Source: an archaeon (GTDB taxonomy: Archaea > Micrarchaeota > Micrarchaeia > Anstonellales > Bilamarchaeaceae). From it: a DNA stretch of 6,287 nucleotides. The position numbers and the translations under genes were made by a program. Shown here piece after piece: positions 1 through 5,084 of the stretch. The notes below the pieces were generated by a model that did not search any database, had not been told where the DNA came from, and saw only the letters and a list, made by a program, of their open reading frames with translations. The first letter of the stretch is position 1; the number at the start of each line of letters is the position of its first letter. The DNA lies in contig JAGVPF010000104.1 in NCBI GenBank assembly GCA_020052325.1, forward strand, positions 1 to 6,287, in the 5' to 3' direction.

Positions 1-145
1 TCTCGGCCGCGTCGAATTCCTTGAATAGCAGGTGTGGAAACTCCCTTTGCAGGAGGGGCATCAGGCGGAGCGCTATCGAATCGATATCGACAAGCGGGTT
101 CCCGAAAACCAGGATTTTTGGGCTCTTCAGAGTATTCAGCCCCAT
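1..145 (-). CDS. Hydrogenase maturation protease (HycI/HybD-like), N-terminal part, runs off the left edge
   Basis: The reading frame opens at ATG 145-143 and stays open for 48 codons to the window edge; only the N-terminus is visible. After a short polar leader the protein reads KILVFGNPLVDIDSIALRL. A beta-strand followed by GNPLxxxD opens the hydrogenase maturation endopeptidases, which cut the C-terminal tail from the [NiFe] hydrogenase large subunit after nickel insertion. By alignment from memory, Asp22 falls six residues after Asn16, where HybD has Glu16 and HycI an Asp as a metal ligand. The other expected ligands lie outside the window. The start overlaps the last 10 bases of the upstream oxidoreductase gene, so the two are probably co-transcribed and translationally coupled. 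A GGAAGG just before the ATG may serve as ribosome site. The family call rests on one motif and 48 residues, so another small Rossmann-like hydrolase is possible. Confidence 0.6.
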   Translation of the reverse strand, partial: MGLNTLKSPKILVFGNPLVDIDSIALRLMPLLQREFPHLLFKEFDAAE

Positions 146-840
146 CCTTCCATCCGGAGTTTTTTAGGGTCGACAGAAAGCGCAACGAGGCACTCGCGGA
201 TGGCCTTGACCATTCCGGGAGGCCCGCATACGAACCAGTCTAATTCCCTTGCAGTCGGAACATGGCGGGAGAGCATCTCGCGGTTCACCCGCCCGCATTC
301 GCCGGCCCACCCATCGGGCGTTTCGCGCGTGAGCGTGATGACGACCTCTATTCCAGGGTGCTTTTTCTGCAATGCCTTCAATTCGCCCGAGAAAAGGATG
401 TGGTCGCGCGTCCTCGTGCTGTAGAAAAGCACGAATCGGCCCTGGATGTTTTTTTCGGTTATCTGCCTGAGCATGCTAATGAACGGCGAGATGCCCGTTC
501 CCCCGGCTACGAAGGCGGCATTCTGCTCGTTCTTATATGTCATGTGCCCGGCTGGCCCCTCGACGCCCAGGATGTCGCCGGCCCGGATTTTCTCGAGCTG
601 GCTGGTCATCTGCCCCTTGACCATGTCTATCGCAAATTCGAGATAGGCCATTGACGGGGCTGATGCGACAGAGTACGGCCTCTTGAGGATACTTGCACCG
701 TTCGCATCGAGCCTGTGCAGGAAGAAGAACTGACCAGGTACGTAGGGGGGGATATCTCCTGAAACGGGCCGAAGCCTGAAAACCCGGACATCCGGGACCG
801 GGGAGTCGACCTGGATTACCTTATATCGTTCTATAGCCAA
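136..840 (-). CDS. FAD/NAD(P)-binding oxidoreductase of the ferredoxin reductase (FNR) family
   Basis: A 234-residue soluble flavoprotein with both FNR domains. The N-terminal FAD barrel contains YVPGQFF (33-39) and RPYS (54-57), the RxYS flavin motif, plus KGQMTS (76-81) near the phosphate-binding region. The NAD(P) domain has GGTGISPF (113-120) and CGPPGM (205-210). Such proteins move electrons between NAD(P)H and an iron-sulfur or flavin partner. The start is TTG at 840-838: no in-frame ATG exists before the FAD motifs, a GGTG sits 5 bases upstream, and a TATA box lies about 50 bases upstream. The C-terminus stops at EGWG, without the four-cysteine [2Fe-2S] tail of PyrK or of hydrogenase gamma subunits; the only cysteines are 182, 205 and 217. 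Its overlap with a putative hydrogenase maturation protease suggests service to a hydrogenase, but no hydrogenase subunit is in the window. FNR membership is firm; the partner is inferred. Confidence 0.87.
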   Translation of the reverse strand: MAIERYKVIQVDSPVPDVRVFRLRPVSGDIPPYVPGQFFFLHRLDANGASILKRPYSVASAPSMAYLEFAIDMVKGQMTSQLEKIRAGDILGVEGPAGHMTYKNEQNAAFVAGGTGISPFISMLRQITEKNIQGRFVLFYSTRTRDHILFSGELKALQKKHPGIEVVITLTRETPDGWAGECGRVNREMLSRHVPTARELDWFVCGPPGMVKAIRECLVALSVDPKKLRMEGWG

Positions 841-882
841 ATAAACACCGGAAAAGAGCTGTCTACGCCTTGATATTAAGCT

Positions 883-893
883 AAATATTTAAA
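883..893. promoter_or_regulatory. Symmetrical TATA element between divergent genes
   Basis: The bases AAATATTTAAA read as TTTAAATATTT on minus, an excellent archaeal TATA box in that direction. It lies about 50 bases before the TTG start of the oxidoreductase, predicting a leader of about 23 bases. In the plus direction the TATTTAAA core would start transcription near 915, giving a leader of about 65 bases for the DsbA-like gene. No better TATA candidate is seen for that gene, so the element may serve both. Confidence 0.55.
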
Positions 894-980
894 GATGCAC
901 AACAGATAGACGTTGAATCGGGCTTGGCATGAAAGCGGAATGCCTAGAGGTTCAAACGGCATTCGTAGGGAGAATGGAAA

Positions 981-1928
981 ATGGTCCTTTGCATTATCGC
1001 GTTTTTCGTCTTCGCAGTGATGTCCATATTCTCGGCGAAATACAGGCCGCTGGCACGCGAGGGGCTGAAATGCGTGTTCAGGACCGTCACGTTCAAGCCT
1101 TGCGATACCGGGCTGGATGACAGGATTAAGGCGGAGATGGTGAGCAGGCTGCTGAAATTCTCGCCCGGCGGGGCAAAAATGCTGAACAGGCATTTCACCA
1201 CATTCTCCTGGATATTCGTGCTTCTGACGGTAGGCAGCCTCGCATACAGCGTTTATGGATTCTACAATTTTTATTTATTCGGCAACTGCGACGGGCCCGC
1301 AAGCACGAACGCCTGCGTCCTCAACCAGATCACCGGCGATTACGGCAGGTTCAGCGAACCCAAGGATTTGGTCGCTCCGACCGCATACGACGGCATCACT
1401 GCAGGAAAGATGGGCGCAGAGACCGTCATCGTGGAATTCGGATGCTTCACATGCCCGTATACCGCCAAGGCCGAACCGGCAGTCCAGCAGATACTGCGGA
1501 AATACAATGATTCTGTCTTGTATGTGTTCAAGCCGTTCCCGCTCCCCAACCACAACAACAGCTATGACGCCGCACGCGCGGTGCTTTGCGCGAACCTGCA
1601 GGGGAAGCAGTGGGGGCTTCGCGATGAGATTTTCCGCCAGCAGGAGGTCTGCTCGACCGACGGCTCGATTGCGATACGGACGCTCGCGCAGGATTCCGGC
1701 CTGGACATGACCGCCTTCGATGCATGCTTTGAAAACAACGAGACCGGAGCCGAGCTTGAGAGGTACATCCAGCAGGGCAAGGACGCGCACATATATGCGA
1801 CGCCGACATTCTTCGTTAACGGCAAGGCGGTCGTCGGGCCAAAGACGCTAGAGCAGTTCGAATGCGCAATGATGAAGGATAAGGGCATCCTTGAGGAGCT
1901 TGACTGCTGGATAAAGGGGATGGGCTGA
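981..1928 (+). CDS. Membrane-anchored DsbA-like thiol:disulfide oxidoreductase
   Basis: A 315-residue protein with an N-terminal two-helix anchor and a C-terminal thioredoxin-fold domain of DsbA type. Hydrophobic segments lie at about 2-18 and 74-95. The loop between them is rich in Lys and Arg, so it should be cytoplasmic, placing both the N-terminus and the catalytic domain outside. The active site is C155-F-T-C158 in FGCFTCPYT, and the cis-proline loop is ATPTFFVNG with Pro275. Seven further cysteines lie in the outer domain (103, 112, 203, 224, 249, 295, 309). Two more, Cys31 and Cys41, sit in the cytoplasmic loop. The family oxidises or isomerises disulfides in exported proteins. The ATG at 981 has GGGAG 8 bases upstream. 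The stop overlaps the start of the cysteine desulfurase (TGATG), so the two form an operon. Fold and active site are clear; oxidase versus reductase direction is not. Confidence 0.9.
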   Translation: MVLCIIAFFVFAVMSIFSAKYRPLAREGLKCVFRTVTFKPCDTGLDDRIKAEMVSRLLKFSPGGAKMLNRHFTTFSWIFVLLTVGSLAYSVYGFYNFYLFGNCDGPASTNACVLNQITGDYGRFSEPKDLVAPTAYDGITAGKMGAETVIVEFGCFTCPYTAKAEPAVQQILRKYNDSVLYVFKPFPLPNHNNSYDAARAVLCANLQGKQWGLRDEIFRQQEVCSTDGSIAIRTLAQDSGLDMTAFDACFENNETGAELERYIQQGKDAHIYATPTFFVNGKAVVGPKTLEQFECAMMKDKGILEELDCWIKGMG

Positions 1929-3115
1929 TGAAGGACGTAAGAAAGGATTTCCCGATACTTGCAAGGCACCCGCAATTGACCTATCTTGACAGCGCATGCA
2001 CATCGCTTAAGCCGCTCCAGGTGATTGAGGCCGAATCCTCGTATTATTACGAACTTGGCGCCTGCGCGGGAAGGAGCTCGCACATGCTAGGCCGTGAGGC
2101 AAGCAACGCGGCCGAAGGCGCAAGGGAGAAGGTCGCGGATTTCGTAGGCGCAAAGGCGGAAGAGACGGTGTGGACGAGGAACGCGACCGAAGCCCTGAAT
2201 ATCGTGGCATACGGACTGGATTATTCGAAAAGGAAAAAGGTCGTTACCAGCGCGCTCGAGCACCATGCGGTGCTTCTTCCGTGGATGAACCTGCGGGACC
2301 GGGGAATGATAACGCTGGAGATCGTCGGATGCGACGAACGCGGGCATGTCAGTGAGGAAGCCTGGGCCAACGCCATCGACCGCAACACGGCGCTCGTCGT
2401 CACAAACAACGGGAACAACACGAGCGGCGTGAGCCAATGCACGAAGAACCTTGCGAAGATTGCGCATGACAGCGGGGCGCTCATATGCATAGACGGGGCG
2501 CAGGGAGTCCCGCACCGCCACGTCGATTTTCGGAAGGAGAATTTCGATTACCTCTGCTTTTCAGCCCACAAGATGCTCGGACCGACGGGAATCGGGGCGC
2601 TCGTAATGAAAAGGGAACAGATGGCGAAGCTGCAGCCGCTCGTACGGGGAGGGGGTACGGTGAAGACCGTGAACCTCGACAGGGTTGAGCCCGTCAGCGA
2701 TTACACGAGATTCGAAGCCGGCGTCCAGCACTATAGCGGGATGATTGGTTTTGCCGCGGCATGCGGCTACCTGAAATCCTACGGGATGGAAAATGTCGAA
2801 GCCCATGAGAAGGCGCTTGCATCGGCCATGCTTGGCGAACTGGAAAAGGCCGGGGTTGCGGTGCACGGGCCCAAGGACCTGCCAAGGAGCGCGCTTTATT
2901 CGTTCAACATCAGGGGCGCAAAGGCGCACGATGTCGCGCTCATGCTGGACAAGGAGGGCATTGCCGTCCGGAGCGGGTTCTTCTGCGCCCAGCCGGCCAT
3001 GGAGGCCATGGGGGCCAAGGACGGCGCGGTGAGAGCGAGCTGCTATATCTATAATAGTCCCGATGATGTTCGGAAACTCGGCGAAGCGCTGAAAAAAATC
3101 GCGGCGCTTTATTAA
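1928..3115 (+). CDS. sufS: Cysteine desulfurase, SufS/CsdA type (class V aminotransferase fold, PLP)
   Basis: A 395-residue PLP enzyme that takes sulfur from cysteine as a protein persulfide, leaving alanine, normally for iron-sulfur cluster or thio-nucleoside synthesis. The start region HPQLTYLDSACTS is the family opening. EHH (111-113) supplies the histidine stacked on PLP, IDGAQ (188-192) the aspartate and glutamine that hold the cofactor, and SAHK (212-215) the Schiff-base lysine, K215. The catalytic cysteine is C353 in RSGFFCAQP, matching RTGxHCAQP of SufS, and RASCYIYN (369-376) matches RASxxxYN near the end. Length is slightly below the roughly 406 residues of bacterial SufS. The segment NNGNNTSGV (160-168), where SufS usually has an SNVLGT-like sequence, marks a divergent lineage. 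Its ATG overlaps the stop of the DsbA-like gene. No SufBCD, SufE or SufU gene is in the window. A cysteine or selenocysteine lyase is a minor alternative. Confidence 0.9.
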   Translation: MKDVRKDFPILARHPQLTYLDSACTSLKPLQVIEAESSYYYELGACAGRSSHMLGREASNAAEGAREKVADFVGAKAEETVWTRNATEALNIVAYGLDYSKRKKVVTSALEHHAVLLPWMNLRDRGMITLEIVGCDERGHVSEEAWANAIDRNTALVVTNNGNNTSGVSQCTKNLAKIAHDSGALICIDGAQGVPHRHVDFRKENFDYLCFSAHKMLGPTGIGALVMKREQMAKLQPLVRGGGTVKTVNLDRVEPVSDYTRFEAGVQHYSGMIGFAAACGYLKSYGMENVEAHEKALASAMLGELEKAGVAVHGPKDLPRSALYSFNIRGAKAHDVALMLDKEGIAVRSGFFCAQPAMEAMGAKDGAVRASCYIYNSPDDVRKLGEALKKIAALY

Positions 3116-3120
3116 AAAAA
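3114..3120 (-). terminator. T-run terminator of the minus-strand orphan gene
   Basis: Seven A on plus give TTTTTTT on minus, directly after the TGA stop of the 3121-3438 gene, as expected of archaeal oligo-U termination. The run overlaps the TAA stop of the convergent desulfurase gene. No matching T-run follows the desulfurase on plus. Confidence 0.5.
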
Positions 3121-3438
3121 TCAGACGTCTACTTCGCAAAGAACGCGGACTCCCTTCAGAACCGGGTCCAGCATCTCGTGGGCAGGCCCGAATTTCGCCC
3201 GCACCTGGACTTTCGAGCCTTCGGGAACGCCCCTTGAACGCAAATCCTTCACCAGCTGGGTGTAAAATGCAGGAATTATTGTGTCGTCGGCAATCGCCCG
3301 CACAAGTTTGAGGGGGACCCTTGTATCGAGTTTGAGGGGTTTGAGCATTTTCTTGCCGTCCCGCTCCATAACCAGGTAGAAGACCAGGTCGACCTTCTCG
3401 AGGGCGAGGTTTCGGTCAAGATTTCTGCGCAAGGCCAT
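3121..3438 (-). CDS. Small hypothetical protein, 105 residues
   Basis: I do not recognise this protein. From ATG 3438 it is a soluble, charged chain of 105 residues opening MALRRNLDRNLALEKVD and ending in CEVDV, with no membrane segment and a single cysteine near the end. It appears to alternate beta and helix: VDLVFYLVM, then LKLVRAIADDTIIPAFYTQL, then KVQVRAKFG. The frame is open from 3480 (119 residues), but the 3438 start is preferred. A TATA-like TTTCATAAA is centred 26 bases upstream of it, implying a leaderless message, while the 14 extra residues would overlap that promoter. It is divergent from the HIT gene and stops 5 bases from the desulfurase stop. The T-run after its stop and the placed promoter support a real single-gene transcript. 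No function is proposed. Confidence 0.65.
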   Translation of the reverse strand: MALRRNLDRNLALEKVDLVFYLVMERDGKKMLKPLKLDTRVPLKLVRAIADDTIIPAFYTQLVKDLRSRGVPEGSKVQVRAKFGPAHEMLDPVLKGVRVLCEVDV

Positions 3439-3459
3439 GAAAAGGATAGGGCAATAGGG

Positions 3460-3468
3460 TTTATGAAA
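3460..3468. promoter_or_regulatory. Near-palindromic TATA element shared by divergent leaderless genes
   Basis: TTTATGAAA on plus reads TTTCATAAA on minus. Its centre (3464) is 25 bases from the HIT start at 3489 and 26 bases from the orphan start at 3438. Both distances match the usual TATA-to-transcription-start spacing in archaea, so one element could direct two leaderless transcripts. Confidence 0.45.
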
Positions 3469-3488
3469 ATGAGCCAACATAGATGTAC

Positions 3489-3917
3489 ATGTCAGAATGC
3501 ATCTTTTGCAAGATTGTACGGGGAACGCAGACGAGCACGAAATTATTCGAAGACGACAACATGATTGCCTTCCTGGATTTCAAGCCGATAACAAAGGGCC
3601 ATATCCTGATTATCCCCAAAAGGCATGCGGAGCTCCTGACCGAACTCGATGATAACCTCGCAGGCAGTATGATTATCCTTGCGAAGAAAGTCGGCAAGGC
3701 GCTCAGGAAGTCCAAATTGAACTGCCATGCCGTCAATTACATCATGTCTGACGGGGCCGAAGCAGGGCAAAGGATTTTCCACGTGCATATGCACGTCATC
3801 CCCAGGTACAGGGGGGACGGTTTCGGGCTCCGGATGCCGGAGCGGGACGAAGACGAGATGGACGAGAAGAAGCTGGAGAGGACCGCCGCGAAAATCCGCA
3901 AGGTGATGGACAAGTAG
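3489..3917 (+). CDS. HIT-family protein (HINT-like nucleoside phosphoramidase / nucleotide hydrolase)
   Basis: A 142-residue histidine-triad protein. The signature HVHMHVIPR holds His98, His100 and His102; by homology with HINT1 the middle one, His100, attacks the alpha-phosphate. It is preceded by the usual AGQ stretch (92-94). The N-terminus ECIFCKIV has a CxxC (4, 7) which, with His46 in PKRHAE and one of the later histidines, forms the structural zinc site of many prokaryotic HIT proteins. The family hydrolyses AMP-lysine, AMP-phosphoramidates or dinucleoside polyphosphates in the cytosol; substrate cannot be told from sequence. The C-terminal 30 residues are a charged, probably helical tail. 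An ATG two codons earlier (3483) is possible, but MSECIFC is the usual family start and sits 25 bases after the TATA-like element, favouring a leaderless message from 3489. A hairpin with a short T-run follows the stop. Confidence 0.92.
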   Translation: MSECIFCKIVRGTQTSTKLFEDDNMIAFLDFKPITKGHILIIPKRHAELLTELDDNLAGSMIILAKKVGKALRKSKLNCHAVNYIMSDGAEAGQRIFHVHMHVIPRYRGDGFGLRMPERDEDEMDEKKLERTAAKIRKVMDK

Positions 3918-3918
3918 G

Positions 3919-3942
3919 GCGCATGTTGAAGTGTGCGCTTTT
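3919..3942 (+). terminator. Hairpin plus T-run after the HIT gene
   Basis: GCGCATG (3919-3925) pairs with TGTGCGC (3932-3938): five Watson-Crick pairs plus two G-T pairs, with a six-base loop. TTTT follows at 3939-3942. It starts one base after the TAG stop and ends before the next promoter. Confidence 0.5.
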
Positions 3943-3960
3943 CAGCACCACAGCATACCA

Positions 3961-3968
3961 TTTATATT
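3961..3968 (+). promoter_or_regulatory. Archaeal TATA box of the metzincin gene
   Basis: TTTATATT is a near-consensus archaeal TATA box. Its centre is about 27 bases before the ATG at 3992, so the transcript should begin at or next to the start codon. No Shine-Dalgarno sequence is seen before that ATG, which supports leaderless translation. Confidence 0.7.
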
Positions 3969-3991
3969 AGCGTTCTATCACAATAGCTGTT

Positions 3992-4657
3992 ATGAGGGAC
4001 GTCAGAATCCGGCTTCTTTACCCTTCATCTGCAAGGCCGGAAGAAGTGCGAGCAGCCATCCAAGGCATGGAGAGGTTCAGGGCTTACGGAGTCCTCCATG
4101 ACAGTGCAGTATTGGGGGATAATGACCGGACCGCGCTCCGGGGGGTCAGAAACGGGAAAGCGATAAAAAGGATGATAACCTCGCCGGACCTGGTAGTCGG
4201 CTATTTTGATTTTTGCGGTGATGTGTCCGAGCTGGTTTTCACAAAGGACATAATCCCGGTCGGTTTGACGCCGTCCCGCATGAGCGAAATGGTCGGGGAG
4301 GAATTTTCCACAAGGCGGGAGCCGCGCCTCGGGCTTTCAAGAGACGTCACAGGCGCCATAGTCTCGCTGTTCAGGGCCAGGGAACTGGCGACCATGTCCG
4401 CAGATGTGACCGTACCACCGTTCCGAAATGGAATAGAACCGGAACTAGCGCTGAAATCCATAGAGTTGGCAGTCAAGCATGAGCTTGGCCATGTGTTCGG
4501 AAGGACCGGGCACTGCGAAAAAGACGGTTGCCTGATGCAGGCGAACAGGGGATTCGCGGATTTCATAGACAGGTTCGTGAGGGAAGGCCTGGATTTCTGC
4601 GGGAGATGCTCGTCGACCATAAGCTGTACGGTAAGCAGGATGACCCTCCAGTATTAA
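3992..4657 (+). CDS. amzA: Archaemetzincin-like zinc metalloprotease
   Basis: A 221-residue protein with the archaemetzincin layout. The zinc-binding helix is HELGH (163-167) with Glu164 as general base, then Gly170 and His174-Cys175, then Cys180, Met182 (Met-turn candidate) and a late CGRC (203-206). The family pattern is HExxHxxGxxHC, C-x4-C-x-M and CxxC, in which the four cysteines bind a second, structural zinc. Upstream, GAIVSLFRAR (121-130) resembles the GxxxxSxxRLR strand of the family. There is no signal peptide, so it acts in the cytosol; natural substrates of archaemetzincins are poorly known. Oddities: three residues rather than two separate Gly170 from His174, the Met182 to Cys203 spacing is longer than usual, and the chain exceeds the roughly 180-190 residues typical of archaeal members. 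The TATA box 27 bases upstream fixes the start. Confidence 0.78.
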   Translation: MRDVRIRLLYPSSARPEEVRAAIQGMERFRAYGVLHDSAVLGDNDRTALRGVRNGKAIKRMITSPDLVVGYFDFCGDVSELVFTKDIIPVGLTPSRMSEMVGEEFSTRREPRLGLSRDVTGAIVSLFRARELATMSADVTVPPFRNGIEPELALKSIELAVKHELGHVFGRTGHCEKDGCLMQANRGFADFIDRFVREGLDFCGRCSSTISCTVSRMTLQY

Positions 4658-4696
4658 TGAGATGCGGGAAAACAGGGGGATTCGGATTTCACCGCG

Positions 4697-4725
4697 AGCC
4701 GATAGGCCTTTGATGAAAAGGGGCT
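4697..4725 (+). other. Imperfect hairpin in the spacer after the metzincin gene
   Basis: AGCC (4697-4700) pairs with GGCT (4722-4725), and CCTTT (4707-4711) with AAAGG (4717-4721), leaving a six-base bulge on the left arm and the loop GATGA. No T-run follows, so it is a weak terminator candidate at best. Nothing else stands out in the 146-base spacer apart from the promoter of the next gene. Confidence 0.25.
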
Positions 4726-4773
4726 AGGTTCGACAGTTGGATGAGAGGAAAAGTGCCAGGCATTTTCAGTAGA

Positions 4774-4780
4774 TTTTTAT
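4774..4780 (+). promoter_or_regulatory. TATA-like box of the 69-residue orphan gene
   Basis: TTTTTAT, in an otherwise mixed-composition spacer, is centred about 27 bases before the ATG at 4804. This is the same leaderless spacing seen for the HIT and metzincin genes. Confidence 0.5.
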
Positions 4781-4803
4781 TCACTGGGCGGGTAGGCTGA
4801 ACG

Positions 4804-5013
4804 ATGGTATCTTTGGAAGCGTTCCAGGCAGGCGATGTCTACATCGATTTCCCTTACGAGGACGTCAAGTTCCGGTTCGAGAAGAAAACGGGAAAGGTGT
4901 ACGGGCGATTCTACGGCAAACCGGAACATGAGATAGACCCGAAATCAGAACTCTATCATGACGCGATTTCGGCAGGGACGCTGATTACACGTGAAGAATA
5001 CTGCCAGGACTGA
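4804..5013 (+). CDS. Small acidic hypothetical protein, 69 residues
   Basis: I do not recognise this family. The chain is soluble, has one cysteine near its end (YCQD) and is rich in Asp, Glu, Lys and aromatic residues. A probable beta-hairpin spans VYIDFPYEDVKFRFEKK and KVYGRFYGKPE (residues 12-42). The rest, DPKSELYHDAISAGTLITRE, looks helical. The balanced composition, the absence of a competing frame and a TATA-like box 27 bases upstream of the ATG argue that it is expressed. It may be a small adaptor or a stand-alone domain, but nothing in the sequence says which. It stands alone, with the metzincin gene upstream and the folded region downstream. Confidence 0.62.
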   Translation: MVSLEAFQAGDVYIDFPYEDVKFRFEKKTGKVYGRFYGKPEHEIDPKSELYHDAISAGTLITREEYCQD

Positions 5014-5051
5014 TTAGACGAAGCCCTCGAGCTTGAGTGAAGCAAGTGAAC

Positions 5052-5084
5052 AAAAAAGGACCACGCTCGCGAGCGTAGCGAGCG
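5052..5084 (-). terminator. GC-rich hairpin plus T6 on the minus strand
   Basis: CGCTCGC (5064-5070) pairs with GCGAGCG (5078-5084) across a seven-base loop. Read on minus, the hairpin is followed six bases later by TTTTTT (5057-5052). The alternative fold is a perfect 14-base palindrome, ACGCTCGCGAGCGT (5063-5076). It would end a minus-strand transcript crossing the folded region to its right. Confidence 0.45.

Noticed and set aside
32..654. Plus-strand frames opposite the oxidoreductase (130, 69, 130 and 66 residues)
   Set aside because: They are antisense shadows of a gene with clear FAD and NAD motifs and show no family motif of their own.
4528..4713. 61-residue plus frame overlapping the metzincin C-terminus
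   Set aside because: It lies in another frame over the conserved CGRC region, and no promoter or ribosome site precedes it.
4705..4760. Possible C/D box small RNA (TTGATGA and GGATGAG)
   Set aside because: No D or D' CTGA boxes stand at suitable distances and there is no terminal stem.
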